A stretch of 64,000 nucleotides of DNA from an uncultured Oscillibacter sp. (GCA_910576865.1 CAJTKE010000004.1:62001-126000); one strand, 5' to 3'. Shown: positions 23,944 through 33,073, numbered from the stretch's first letter. The notes: generated by a model not told the origin, from the letters alone. Numbers and translations: made by a program.

Positions 23944-25815
23944 GTGTCCAAGCAAAACCGACCGTCGGGCCTCAGCTTTTTGATGCTGGGGCTGGTGATC
24001 CTGCTGTGCCTCAGCTGGATCTGGCAGCTGAACGGGGAGAACCAGCGGATGGAGTTCTCCCGGGTGGAGCAGCTGTTCCGCCAGGAGAAGGTGGAGTCCT
24101 TCGTCATCCGGGACAACACCCTGCTGATGACCCTCCGGGGAGAGCCGGAGGGCCGGAACACCGTGCGCTATGAGCTCTACGACTTCGAGCTGTTTTACGA
24201 CAGTCTGGGCGCGCTGGTGGAGGAGCAGGCCGCCAAGGGGGTCCTCACCTCCTACGACTACCAGCAGGACCACTCCACCAACTGGCTGGAGCTGCTGCTG
24301 CCCTTCCTGCTGACGGCCCTGATGATGGGGGGCATGTGGTATTTCCTCATCCTGCGGAACCAGGGGGGCGGCATGGGGGCGGACCGGATGGCCCGCTTCG
24401 GCTCCGCCCGGACCCGGTCCCTGTCGGAGAAGGACAAGAAGGTCCGCTTCGCCGACGTGGCCGGGGCGGACGAGGAGAAGGAGGAGCTTCAGGAGATCGT
24501 GGAGTTCCTCCGGGACCCCCGGCGGTTCATCTCCCTGGGGGCCCGCATTCCCAAGGGCGTGCTGCTGGTGGGCCCTCCGGGCACGGGCAAGACCCTGCTT
24601 GCCAAGGCCGTGGCCGGGGAGGCCGGGGTGGGCTTTTTGTCCATCTCCGGCTCCGACTTCGTGGAGCTGTACGTGGGCGTGGGTGCCAGCCGGGTCCGGG
24701 ATTTGTTTGACCAGGCGAAAAAGACCTCCCCCGCCATCGTCTTCATCGACGAGATCGACGCCGTGGGCCGCCAGCGGGGCACCGGCGTGGGCGGCGGCCA
24801 CGACGAGCGGGAGCAGACCCTGAACCAGCTTCTGGTGGAAATGGACGGCTTCGCCGCCAACGAGGGCGTGGTGGTCCTGGCGGCGACGAACCGGGCGGAC
24901 GTGCTGGACCCGGCGCTGCTGCGGCCCGGGCGGTTTGACCGGCAGATCTACGTGGGCCTCCCGGACATCAAGGGCCGGGAGGACATCCTGAAAATTCACG
25001 TGAAGGGCAAGCCCCTGTCCGAGGACGTGGACCTCCGGACCCTGGCCCGGGGCACCGCCGGATTCACCGGGGCGGATCTGGAGAACCTGGTGAACGAGGG
25101 GGCTTTGCTGGCCGCCCGGCGGGACCGGGACTATATCACCATGGACGACCTCCGGGAAGCGGAGATCAAGGTCATCGCCGGGCCGGAGAAGCGGAGCCGG
25201 GTCGTCACCCCCCACGAGCGGGAGCTGACGGCTTGGCACGAGGCGGGCCACGCCGTGGTGATGGAGGCCCTGCCGGAGCACGACCGGGTGAACCAGATCA
25301 CCATCGTCCCCCGGGGGCAGGCGGGGGGCATGACCATCGCCCTGCCGGAGGAGGACCGGACCTTTCTCTCCAAGCGCTACATGGAGGACCGGATCGTGGC
25401 CCTGCTGGGGGGCCGGGTGGCGGAGAAGCTCTGCCTGGGGGACATCTCCACCGGGGCCAGCAACGACATCCAGCGGGCCACCTCCATCGCCCGGAAGATG
25501 GTGGCGGTGTACGGCATGAGCGAAACCATCGGCACGGTGTCCTTCGAGGGGGGCCATGACGAGGTCTTCATCGGCCGGACCATGAGCCAGGGCCGGAGCT
25601 ACTCCGAGGCCGTGGCCGCCCAGATCGACGAGGAGGTCCGCCGGGTGGTGGACGAGGCTTGCCGCCGCTGCGAGGACATCCTGACGGAGAAGCGGGCGGT
25701 GCTGGACGCCGTGGCGGCGTACCTGCTGGAGCACGAGACCATGGAGCGGGAGGCGTTTTTGGAGGTCTACGGCGGGAAGACGCCGGAGGAACCGGTGGAA
25801 GAACCCGAAGAATAA
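23944..25815 (+). CDS. ftsH: ATP-dependent zinc metalloprotease FtsH
   Basis: 623 residues, GTG start at 23944 behind AAAGGAGG. Two membrane helices (about 9-27 and 119-137) flank a short extracytoplasmic domain. AAA module: Walker A GPPGTGKT at 210-217, Walker B IVFIDEIDAVGRQRG, SRH with RPGRFDRQ. Protease: HEAGH at 432-436, third zinc ligand Asp in the usual SNDIQRAT region. It degrades misfolded membrane proteins and short-lived regulators. Ends at a strong terminator. Confidence 0.98.
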   Translation: MSKQNRPSGLSFLMLGLVILLCLSWIWQLNGENQRMEFSRVEQLFRQEKVESFVIRDNTLLMTLRGEPEGRNTVRYELYDFELFYDSLGALVEEQAAKGVLTSYDYQQDHSTNWLELLLPFLLTALMMGGMWYFLILRNQGGGMGADRMARFGSARTRSLSEKDKKVRFADVAGADEEKEELQEIVEFLRDPRRFISLGARIPKGVLLVGPPGTGKTLLAKAVAGEAGVGFLSISGSDFVELYVGVGASRVRDLFDQAKKTSPAIVFIDEIDAVGRQRGTGVGGGHDEREQTLNQLLVEMDGFAANEGVVVLAATNRADVLDPALLRPGRFDRQIYVGLPDIKGREDILKIHVKGKPLSEDVDLRTLARGTAGFTGADLENLVNEGALLAARRDRDYITMDDLREAEIKVIAGPEKRSRVVTPHERELTAWHEAGHAVVMEALPEHDRVNQITIVPRGQAGGMTIALPEEDRTFLSKRYMEDRIVALLGGRVAEKLCLGDISTGASNDIQRATSIARKMVAVYGMSETIGTVSFEGGHDEVFIGRTMSQGRSYSEAVAAQIDEEVRRVVDEACRRCEDILTEKRAVLDAVAAYLLEHETMEREAFLEVYGGKTPEEPVEEPEE

Positions 25816-25819
25816 AGCG

Positions 25820-25849
25820 AAGGCCGGGAGCTTGAGCTCCCGGCCTTTT
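25820..25849. terminator. Bidirectional terminator between ftsH and gdhA
   Basis: AAGGCCGGGAGCT TG AGCTCCCGGCCTT, a perfect 13-bp stem, followed by TTTT on the plus strand. Confidence 0.88.
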
Positions 25850-25867
25850 GCCGCTGAAATTCAGATT

Positions 25868-27217
25868 TTAAATCAGCCCCTGAGACAGCATCACGTCGGC
25901 CACCTTCATGAAGCCCGCGATGTTGGCCCCCAGCACCAGATCGCCGGGCTTTCCGCACTCCTCGGCGGCGGTGTAGATATTGTGGAAGATATTGGTCATG
26001 ATGGTTTTCAGCCGCCGGTCCACTTCCTCGAAGCTCCAGGCGTAGCGCATGGAGTTCTGGCTCATCTCCAGGCCGCTGGTGGCCACGCCCCCGGCGTTGG
26101 CCGCCTTGGCGGGGGCGAAGAGGACGCCCGCGCGCTGGAACTCCTGGATGGCCTCCGGGAGGCAGGGCATGTTGGCCCCCTCCGCCACGGCGAGGCAGCC
26201 GTTTTTCACAATGACCTTGGCGATTTCCCCGTCGATCTCATTCTGGGTGGCGCAGGGCAGGGCGATGTCGCAGGGGATGCTCCAGATGCCCCGGAAGCCC
26301 TCGGTGTAGGTGCTGCCGGGGACCCGGTCGGCGTATTCCCTGATGCGGCCCCGGTGGCCCAGCTTGATGTCCTTCACCACGTCCAGGTCGATGCCCTTGG
26401 GGTCGTGGATATAGCCGTTGGAGTCGCTGAGGGCCACGACCGTCGCCCCCAGCTCCGTCGCCTTCTGGCAGGCGAAGATGGCCACGTTTCCGCTGCCGGA
26501 GATGACCACGGTCTTGCCCTGGAAGCTGTCTCCCTTCATCTTGGACAGCATCTCCTGGGTCAGGTAGCACAGGCCATAGCCCGTGGCCTCCGTCCGGACC
26601 AGGGACCCGCCGAAGCTCAGACCCTTGCCCGTCAGCACGCCGGCGGCGTAGGTCCCCCGGACCCGGCGGTACTGGCCGAAGAGGTAGCCGATCTCCCGGG
26701 CGCCCACGCCGATGTCCCCGGCGGGCACGTCCACGAACTGGCCGATGTGCCGCTGGAGCTCCGTCATGAAGCTCTGGCAGAAGCGCATGACCTCCTCGTC
26801 GCTCTTGCCCTTGGGGTCGAAGTCGCTGCCGCCCTTGGCCCCGCCCATGGGCAGGGTGGTCAGGCTGTTTTTCAGGATCTGCTCAAAGCCCAGGAACTTC
26901 AGGATGGAGAGGTTCACCGTGGGGTGGAACCGGAGGCCCCCCTTGTAGGGGCCGATGGAGGAGTTGAACTGGACCCGGTAGCCCCGGTTCACCTGGACCT
27001 TCCCCTGGTCGTCCACCCAGGGCACCCGGAAGGTGATGACCCGCTCGGGCTCCACGAAGGTCTCCACGATGCCCTTCTCCTCATACTCGGGATGCCGGTC
27101 GATAATCTGGTCCAGACTCTCCAGGAACTCCAGCACGGCCTGATGGAACTCCTTCTGGTCCGGGTCCCGGGTGGTCACCTGGGTGTAAACCCGCTGCAAG
27201 TACGCGCTCTTCAACAT
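25868..27217 (-). CDS. gdhA: NADP-type glutamate dehydrogenase
   Basis: 449 residues, the usual length of hexameric bacterial GDH. PYKGGLRFHP holds the catalytic and substrate Lys region, followed by LPMGGAKGGSDFDPKGKSD (catalytic Lys in GGAKGG) and the Rossmann glycine motif VVISGSGNVAIFA. It links 2-oxoglutarate and ammonia to glutamate. The frame continues upstream but the ATG at 27217, with AAAGGGG 9 nt upstream, is where homology starts. Monocistronic, with its own promoter. Confidence 0.96.
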   Translation of the reverse strand: MLKSAYLQRVYTQVTTRDPDQKEFHQAVLEFLESLDQIIDRHPEYEEKGIVETFVEPERVITFRVPWVDDQGKVQVNRGYRVQFNSSIGPYKGGLRFHPTVNLSILKFLGFEQILKNSLTTLPMGGAKGGSDFDPKGKSDEEVMRFCQSFMTELQRHIGQFVDVPAGDIGVGAREIGYLFGQYRRVRGTYAAGVLTGKGLSFGGSLVRTEATGYGLCYLTQEMLSKMKGDSFQGKTVVISGSGNVAIFACQKATELGATVVALSDSNGYIHDPKGIDLDVVKDIKLGHRGRIREYADRVPGSTYTEGFRGIWSIPCDIALPCATQNEIDGEIAKVIVKNGCLAVAEGANMPCLPEAIQEFQRAGVLFAPAKAANAGGVATSGLEMSQNSMRYAWSFEEVDRRLKTIMTNIFHNIYTAAEECGKPGDLVLGANIAGFMKVADVMLSQGLI

Positions 27218-27339
27218 ATCAACTCGCCCCTTTGTCCGGCCCTGACGCCGCCTCCCACAGCATGCCCCGAAACGGGGCGGATATACCATTTTTTGGGAGC
27301 GTCGGCGCAAACGCGGGCCGGGAAATTTCCTTCCTATAG

Positions 27340-27367
27340 AATATAGGAAAAACAGGGGGGCGCACAA
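27340..27367 (-). promoter_or_regulatory. Promoter of gdhA
   Basis: TTGTGC (27362-27367), 16-bp spacer, TATATT (27340-27345), giving a leader of about 115 nt. A further AT-rich block with TATAAT-like sequence lies at about 27395-27415. Confidence 0.6.
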
Positions 27368-27423
27368 GAAATAAATTCCCTAAAATGCGGGGGAAATTTA
27401 TACCCATTATAAAGCGAAAACCA

Positions 27424-27453
27424 CAAAAAGGCCCCGGCGGAGCCCGCCGGGGC
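27424..27453 (-). terminator. Intrinsic terminator of the SleB/CwlJ-type hydrolase gene
   Basis: GCCCCGGCGG AGC CCGCCGGGGC (27431-27453), followed on the minus strand by CTTTTTG. Confidence 0.88.
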
Positions 27454-27459
27454 ACTTGC

Positions 27460-28242
27460 TCACTGGTAGAAGCGGTGGCAGCCGATGGTTTGCTGGTAGA
27501 CGCGGCTGGCGTCGATCCAGCTTCCCTGGGACAGGGCCGGGGCGAAGAAGTAGAGGGCGTCTCCCACGGTGTTCTCTCCCGCCAGGGCCCGCCGGGCCGC
27601 CTCCAGGGACAGCTCCGTGGGCTCGTTCAGCACCGTGCCGTTGGCCACCGGCTCGAACTGCACGCCGTGCTGGTCGTCGAAGATGACCTCCGGGACGCTG
27701 TCGGGGAAGTCCCCGCTGGCCACCCGGTTCAGGACCACGTTGCCCACGGCGATCTGGCCCTCCAGGGCCTCCCCGCCGCTCTCGGCGTGGATGATGCGGG
27801 ACAGCCAGAAGGTGTCCACGGCGTCGCGCTCCGCCCCGGGGGAGGTCACTGCCGCGCCGTCCAGCCAGGGGTCCCACTGGACGGCCGCGCCCAGAGCCTC
27901 CGCCGTCAGGCGCAGGGGCACGTAGGTCCGGCCCTCCACCACGTCCACGACGCAGGGATAGCGGGTTCCGTTGACGGTCAGCAGATTGCCGTCCGGCTCC
28001 GCCGTGAGGGACGCGTCCTCGGAGACGGCCCGGGCGCAGCCGGAGGCGGCGTCCCACCAGACGGTCCAGTCCCCCAGGGCCTCCAGCAGGTCCCGGAGGG
28101 GGGCGTAGGCGGTGCCCTCCTCCACGTAGGCGGGGGCGTCCAGAAGCGCGCCGTCCACCTGGAGTCCGGCGGGCCGGGCGGCCCGGGCGGGGAGGCACAG
28201 GGAGGCGGCGGCAAGAAGTCCGCATAAGAACTTTTGTTTCAT
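27460..28242 (-). CDS. Spore-cortex/cell-wall hydrolase, SleB/CwlJ family, with copper-amine-oxidase-like N-domain
   Basis: 260 residues. Signal peptide ends ARA (about residue 21). Residues about 30-130 form the stalk domain called copper amine oxidase N-terminal domain (APLRDLLEALGDWTVWWD and YVPLRLTAEALGA repeats), with no enzymatic role. The C-terminal half carries the Hydrolase_2 pattern LSRIIHAESGGEALEGQIAV with the catalytic Glu, then VGNVVLNRV and GVQFEPV. Such enzymes cleave peptidoglycan or spore cortex. ATG at 28242 has AAAGGAAA. Monocistronic. Confidence 0.9.
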   Translation of the reverse strand: MKQKFLCGLLAAASLCLPARAARPAGLQVDGALLDAPAYVEEGTAYAPLRDLLEALGDWTVWWDAASGCARAVSEDASLTAEPDGNLLTVNGTRYPCVVDVVEGRTYVPLRLTAEALGAAVQWDPWLDGAAVTSPGAERDAVDTFWLSRIIHAESGGEALEGQIAVGNVVLNRVASGDFPDSVPEVIFDDQHGVQFEPVANGTVLNEPTELSLEAARRALAGENTVGDALYFFAPALSQGSWIDASRVYQQTIGCHRFYQ

Positions 28243-28356
28243 ATCGTTTCCTTTCTTGTGTGGATTTTCTATTCTGCGTTGGTTCGCACCATCAAGGATA
28301 CCGGAAACGCCGCCCCGGGGCAACCCTCAAAACCTGGAGGCGGAGGAAGAGAACGG

Positions 28357-28384
28357 AAAAAGCGGGGGCCGGACGGCTCCCGCT
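28357..28384 (-). terminator. Terminator after the GatD-like gene
   Basis: Stem 28361-28370 with 28375-28384 (10 bp, one wobble), loop of four, then CTTTTT on the minus strand. Confidence 0.8.
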
Positions 28385-28393
28385 TTCGCGCGC

Positions 28394-29128
28394 TTATTTC
28401 GCCTGGGCTCTCAGCCGGAGCTGTTCCTCCGTCACCTGATAAGCCTCCTGGGCCCAGCGGTCCAGGGGCCGGTCCACGGGGAGGGGCTTCCCCCGGCGGG
28501 CGTAGATGGCGGCGGCCACGGTCTCCAGCAGCTTGGGGTTCTTCACCAGCAGGGGGCCGGTGAGCTGGGAGGCGAAGACGTTCTTCCAGTGGAAGCCCTC
28601 CGGGCCTCGCTCCTTCTCGTTGCCGAAGCCCAGGTCCAGCCCGGTGAGCAGGGGCGCCTCCACGCCGGTGACGGTTCCGCACTTGTTCATGAAGCCCACC
28701 ACCGCCTCGGGGTACAGGTCCGTGTGTCCGTACACGTCCCCCACGATGCGCCGTCTGCCGTTCTCCGTGGTGAAGGAGGCGAGGCCCAGACCCTCGTAAG
28801 AGCTGCCGTCCGCCTCCTTCACGGTTTTGCCGAGAAGATCCATGGCCGTCCCGGCGAAGAGCATGGCGGCGCAGTCTTCCGCCGCGGCTTTCAGCGGCTC
28901 GGCGTAGCGGGAGAGGTCCTCCATGGCCGCCCGGGCGGCCCGCTCCGTGCCCGCGCCCATATAGAAGAAGTCCCCCTTGGAAATGTCCGTCCCGCCGCCA
29001 GGGAGGACGGCCTCCACGGCCACGTCACAGTCCAGGCGCTCCAGATAGCGCTTCAGGGCCAGCACGTTGGCCCGGCTTCCATAGAGGCTCATCAGGTCGG
29101 GGTAAAAGTGGATGATCCGCACGTCCAT
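28394..29128 (-). CDS. GatD-like class I glutamine amidotransferase, catalytic Cys and His replaced
   Basis: 244 residues. Order and length match GatD, the glutaminase half of lipid II isoglutaminyl synthase: start IIHFYPDLMSLYGSRANVLAL, GGGTD, then LGFGN with EGFHWKN and GPLLVKNPKL. But where GatD has ICGGYQ with nucleophile Cys94 (S. aureus numbering) this protein has FAGTAM (Ala92), and where GatD has YLHGP with His189 it has QLTGP (Thr190). Both changes are clear in the DNA (codons at 28853-28855 and 28559-28561). It should not hydrolyse glutamine by the known mechanism. It starts 3 nt after the murT-like stop, so the pair is made together. Confidence 0.85.
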   Translation of the reverse strand: MDVRIIHFYPDLMSLYGSRANVLALKRYLERLDCDVAVEAVLPGGGTDISKGDFFYMGAGTERAARAAMEDLSRYAEPLKAAAEDCAAMLFAGTAMDLLGKTVKEADGSSYEGLGLASFTTENGRRRIVGDVYGHTDLYPEAVVGFMNKCGTVTGVEAPLLTGLDLGFGNEKERGPEGFHWKNVFASQLTGPLLVKNPKLLETVAAAIYARRGKPLPVDRPLDRWAQEAYQVTEEQLRLRAQAK

Positions 29129-29131
29129 GCC

Positions 29132-30454
29132 TCACGCCTCCTTTTCCACGCGGCTGAGAATCTTGTCCCGGTCGGAGAAGCAGGTGACCACAAACAGCTC
29201 CTCATCCCCGCTGTTCTTCAATTCCGACGCCGCCGCAGCGATGTCCGGCTCCACGGACCAGTTTTCCAGTCCGGTGCAGGAGAACCGCTCCGCCAGATCA
29301 TTGCAGTACCGGCCCGCCAGCACCACCCGCTTCACGTGAGGGGCGCGGAGCTGGTCGAAGTCGATGTCCCACAGCCAGCTGGTCTCGCTGGTGAAGTACT
29401 TCCGGCTCACCGCGTCCACGATGACCAGCACCGCGCAGTCCCGTTCCGAGGCGGCGATGTACCGGAGGTTCGTGTCGTAGGCGATGGAGTTCTCGTGCTT
29501 GCTGGTCAGCAGGGTCCCGTGATGGGCCCCCAGGCGGAAGGTCTGCATCCGGCCGTTTTTCAGCAGGTAATTGCCCAGGACTTTCGCGGCGGTCTCCCCG
29601 GCCACGCCGCACTCCCGGCAGGCGGCGTAGGCCGCCAGGATGTTGCAGATGTTGTAGATGCTGCGGAAGGCCAGGGCGATCTCCACCCCGCCGTCCACGG
29701 TCACCACGGCCTTCTCCAGGTCCACCGCCGTGACGGTGTAGTCCGTGGCGGGCTTTTTGTGGCCGCATTTCGTGCAGCGGAAGGCCCCGATGTGGTTGTA
29801 GTGGGCATAGTCGTACTCCATGGGGGCATGGCACACCGGGCAGTAGGCCCCGTCGTGATAAACCCCCGTGGGCGCGTCGGTGGAGATGGAGCACTTGTCC
29901 AGGCCGAACCACTTGACCCGCTCCCGCCCCCGGCCGAAGCAGGAGGACAGGGGGTCGTCGGCGTTGAGAATCAGCTCCGTCTCGGGATGGAGGGCCGGGA
30001 GGATGGAGTCATAGACCCACTCCGGGTGCCCGTTCCGGGTGAGCTGGTCCCGGTAGAGGTTGGTGACCACGAACTCCGTGGGGTGGAAGAACTGGAAGGT
30101 ATGGGCGGCGTAGCGCTCGTCGGACTCGATGAGGAGCACGTCCGCCTTGACCTTCCCCCCCAGGGTGGCGTGGGTCAGCACCAGGGTGGCGACGCCCTCG
30201 ATCTGGTTGGAGCCCTCCTCGTTGTACACAACGGTCTTTCCGTCCGCCCGCAGAATGGCGGCGATCATCTCCACCGTGGAGGTTTTCCCGTTGGACCCGG
30301 TGACGGCGATGATGTGCCGCGGCAGCTCCACCCGCCGGAGGATGTCCGGGCAGATCTTCAGGGCGAACTTCCCCGGCATGGAGCTGCCCTTGCCGATGAG
30401 CTTGCCCACGGTGTGGCCCAGCTTGCAGACGATGATGGCGAATAGTTTCCTCAT
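29132..30454 (-). CDS. MurT-like Mur ligase with zinc ribbon, divergent C-domain
   Basis: 440 residues. Mur-ligase ATPase: P-loop VTGSNGKTST (residues 51-60), NLYRDQL and LNADDP. A four-Cys ribbon (Cys205, 208, 227, 230; CPVC...CTKC) is typical of MurT/DUF1727. In canonical MurT the C-terminal domain has a KNPaG motif and an ADGRDxSW stretch, where I believe the Asp completing the GatD triad lies. Here these read SKHENS (318-323) and RKYFTSETSW (351-360). So ATP- and Mur-type folding are kept while the amidation site is altered. Pairs with the GatD-like gene; see findings. Confidence 0.85.
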   Translation of the reverse strand: MRKLFAIIVCKLGHTVGKLIGKGSSMPGKFALKICPDILRRVELPRHIIAVTGSNGKTSTVEMIAAILRADGKTVVYNEEGSNQIEGVATLVLTHATLGGKVKADVLLIESDERYAAHTFQFFHPTEFVVTNLYRDQLTRNGHPEWVYDSILPALHPETELILNADDPLSSCFGRGRERVKWFGLDKCSISTDAPTGVYHDGAYCPVCHAPMEYDYAHYNHIGAFRCTKCGHKKPATDYTVTAVDLEKAVVTVDGGVEIALAFRSIYNICNILAAYAACRECGVAGETAAKVLGNYLLKNGRMQTFRLGAHHGTLLTSKHENSIAYDTNLRYIAASERDCAVLVIVDAVSRKYFTSETSWLWDIDFDQLRAPHVKRVVLAGRYCNDLAERFSCTGLENWSVEPDIAAAASELKNSGDEELFVVTCFSDRDKILSRVEKEA

Positions 30455-30481
30455 AGATAATCTCCCATTGAAATGTTTCCG

Positions 30482-31147
30482 TTACCGTCTTCTCCGGTCC
30501 GCCTCGTGGGCCTCCCGCAGCTCCGCGAAGGCGCGGACGGGGGCGCCGTCGGTGTCCTGGAATTTCATGGGCAGGGCGAAGAACAGAAGGTCCTTCCGTC
30601 CCCGGACCTTTTTCAGGCACAGGTTCTCAATGCTCACCACGCCGTCCTTCAGCAGGATGTGATGGACGGGCAGGCGGCTGTCCCCGATCCGGTCGATGCT
30701 GATGGCGTCGGTGCCCACGCCCTTGAGGCCCCGGGAGACCAGATACTTCGCCGCCGCCTCGTCGGGGACGGGGAAGCTGTCCTCCAGGAAGCTCTCAGAG
30801 CCCCAGCGGTCCTCCCAGCCGGTGTAGAACAGGATGAAGTCCGCGCAGTGGATGGCCTCGTAGTTGGACCGGAGGAACTCCTCCGTGATGACGGGGCCCT
30901 CCTGGGACACGTCCAGCACCGTGGCCCGGCCGGAGAACTGGGACATGGGCATGTCGTCCAGGGTCCGCCCGTCCAGCAGGAGGTGGGCGGGGGCGTCCAT
31001 ATGGGTGCCGGTGTGGGAGGAGAAGGTCAGCAGAGTCTCCCGGAAGCCGTCCCGGGTGAGGGTGCAGGCGGGGGCCAGGGCGGGGACCGGCGTGCCGGGG
31101 AAGATGGGGATGTCCGGGGTGATGGTGTGAGTCATGTCGATGAGCAT
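30482..31147 (-). CDS. Cyclase-family (kynurenine formamidase-like) metal hydrolase
   Basis: 221 residues. The HxGTHxDxPxH signature is HTGTHMDAPAH at about residues 45-55, the metal-binding core of the PF04199 cyclase family, with GTDAISID later. Members include kynurenine formamidase and various amidohydrolases. Family length is normal. AAAGGAAG precedes the ATG. It lies 27 nt before the murT-like gene and 60 nt after mnmG on the same strand, so it may act on the same substrate as the MurT/GatD-like pair. The true substrate is unknown. Confidence 0.85.
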   Translation of the reverse strand: MLIDMTHTITPDIPIFPGTPVPALAPACTLTRDGFRETLLTFSSHTGTHMDAPAHLLLDGRTLDDMPMSQFSGRATVLDVSQEGPVITEEFLRSNYEAIHCADFILFYTGWEDRWGSESFLEDSFPVPDEAAAKYLVSRGLKGVGTDAISIDRIGDSRLPVHHILLKDGVVSIENLCLKKVRGRKDLLFFALPMKFQDTDGAPVRAFAELREAHEADRRRR

Positions 31148-31207
31148 GGGAAGTGCTTCCTTTCCAATTCAGTATTGACAGCTCTTCCGGTCCGGAAACC
31201 GGAAGTT

Positions 31208-33073
31208 CTATTTTTCCAGGTAGATCATCAGCGCGGCCACGTCCGCCGGGGACACCCCGGAGATGCGGGACGCCTGCCCCAGGTCCAGGGGCCGGACCGC
31301 CGCCAGCTTCTCCCTGGCCTCCAGCCGGAGACCCTGAATACCGCTGTAATCAATGCCGTCCGGCAGGCGGTGGGAGGCCATTTTCCGGAATTCCTCCACC
31401 TGGCTTTGCTGGCGGCGGATGTAGCCCTCGTACTTCACGGAGATTTCCACCTGCTCCCGCACGTCCGGGGGCAGGTCCGGCCGCCCCGGGTCGAAGGGAC
31501 GGAGCTCGTCGTAGTGAATCCGGGGCCTTCTCAGCAGCGCGTCCAGGGGACAGCCCCCGGGGGCGTCCGCCGTGTCCTTGGAGCGGAGGAACGCCGTGAG
31601 CTCCGGCGAGGGGGAGGCCCCGGTGTGGCGGAGGCGCCGGATCTCCCGGTCCACCGCGGCGTACTTCTCCTCCACGGCCCGGAGGCGCTCCTCCGGGACC
31701 AGCCCGATGTCATGGCCCCGCTTCGTCAGGCGCAGGTCCGCGTTGTCCTGCCGCAGCAGCAGCCGGTACTCGCTCCGGGAGGTCATGATGCGGTAGGGCT
31801 CGTTGGTCCCCTTGGTCACCAGATCGTCAATGAGGGTGCCGATGTAGCTCTCCGCCCGGGAGAGGACGAAGGGGTCCAGCCCCCGGAGCTTCCGCGCGGC
31901 GTTGACCCCGGCCATGAAGCCCTGGACCGCCGCCTCCTCATAGCCGGAGGAGCCGTTGAACTGCCCCGCGCCGTAGAGGCCCGGGACGGCCTTGACCTCC
32001 AGCGCCGGGCTGAGGGCCAGGGGGTCGATACAGTCGTACTCGATGGCGTAGGCGGGCCGGGTCATCACCGCCCGGCGGAGGCCCGGGACGCTGTGGAGCA
32101 TCTGAATCTGCACGTCCTCCGGCATGGAGGAGGAGAAGCCCTGAATGTAGACCTCCTCCGTGTCCAGGCCCATGGGCTCCACGAAGAGCTGGTGGCGGAG
32201 CTTGTCCGGGAAGCGGACGATCTTGGTCTCGAAGGAGGGGCAGTACCGGGGCCCCACGCCCTCGATGAGCCCGGAGTACATGGGGGCCCGGTCCAGGTTC
32301 TCCAGGACCACCCGCTTCGTCTCCTCCGTGGTCCAGGTGAGCCAGCAGACCGCCCGGTTCTCGGGGGCGTCCCTGGTGGACCAGGAGAAGGGCACGGGCA
32401 GCTCGTCCCCGGGCTGCATTTCCATCTCGTCGAAGTCCACCGTCCGGGCGTTGACCCGGGGGGGCGTGCCGGTCTTGAAGCGGCGGAGGGGGAGGCCCAA
32501 TTTCAAAAGGGACTCCGTCAGCCGCGCGGCGGCGTGCATGCCGTCGGGGCCCGAGTCCTCCACCCACTCCCCCACGATGGTCCGGCCCGTGAGGTAAGTC
32601 CCCGTGGCCAGGATGACGGCCCGGGCCTCGAACACCGCCCCGGTGGCCAGGACCAGGGCGAAGCCCCCGCCCTCCAGGGCGCGGAGGGCCGTCACCTCCC
32701 CCTGGCGGACGGTGAGATGCTCCTGCCGCTCCAGGACGCGCTTCATGCGGCCCTGGTATTTCCGCCGGTCCGCCTGGGCCCGGAGGGACCAGACGGCGGG
32801 GCCCTTGCCCTTGTTCAAGAGGCGGTACTGAATGCAGCACTCGTCGGCGGCCTTGGCCATCTCGCCCCCCAGGGCGTCCAGCTCCCGGACCAGGTGGCCC
32901 TTGCCCGTGCCGCCGATGGCGGGGTTGCAGGGCATGTTGCCCACGGCGTCCAGGTTGATGGTGAAGATCACTGTCTCCATCCCCAGGCGGGCGGCGGACA
33001 GGGCGGCCTCGATGCCGGCGTGGCCCGCGCCGATGACGGCGATATCGAATTTTCCGGCGTAGAATTCTCGCAT
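31208..33073 (-). CDS. mnmG: tRNA uridine-5-carboxymethylaminomethyl modification enzyme MnmG
   Basis: 621 residues. FAD-binding GAGHAGIEAALSAARLG near the N-terminus, CNPAIGGTGKGHLVRE, the conserved TGTYLTGR and the C-terminal helical domain ending GVSPADVAALMIYLEK match GidA/MnmG. With MnmE it adds cmnm5 to wobble U34. The ATG at 33073 has CAGGAG 7 nt upstream; the open frame upstream has no homology. mnmE and rsmG, common neighbours, are absent here. Probably first gene of a transcript with the cyclase and MurT/GatD-like genes. Confidence 0.96.
   Translation of the reverse strand: MREFYAGKFDIAVIGAGHAGIEAALSAARLGMETVIFTINLDAVGNMPCNPAIGGTGKGHLVRELDALGGEMAKAADECCIQYRLLNKGKGPAVWSLRAQADRRKYQGRMKRVLERQEHLTVRQGEVTALRALEGGGFALVLATGAVFEARAVILATGTYLTGRTIVGEWVEDSGPDGMHAAARLTESLLKLGLPLRRFKTGTPPRVNARTVDFDEMEMQPGDELPVPFSWSTRDAPENRAVCWLTWTTEETKRVVLENLDRAPMYSGLIEGVGPRYCPSFETKIVRFPDKLRHQLFVEPMGLDTEEVYIQGFSSSMPEDVQIQMLHSVPGLRRAVMTRPAYAIEYDCIDPLALSPALEVKAVPGLYGAGQFNGSSGYEEAAVQGFMAGVNAARKLRGLDPFVLSRAESYIGTLIDDLVTKGTNEPYRIMTSRSEYRLLLRQDNADLRLTKRGHDIGLVPEERLRAVEEKYAAVDREIRRLRHTGASPSPELTAFLRSKDTADAPGGCPLDALLRRPRIHYDELRPFDPGRPDLPPDVREQVEISVKYEGYIRRQQSQVEEFRKMASHRLPDGIDYSGIQGLRLEAREKLAAVRPLDLGQASRISGVSPADVAALMIYLEK

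Noticed and set aside
28394..29128. The altered GatD-like gene as a simple pseudogene.
   Set aside because: The frame is full-length and conserved outside the active site, has an RBS and is tightly coupled to the murT-like gene, so specific loss of catalysis is more likely than decay.
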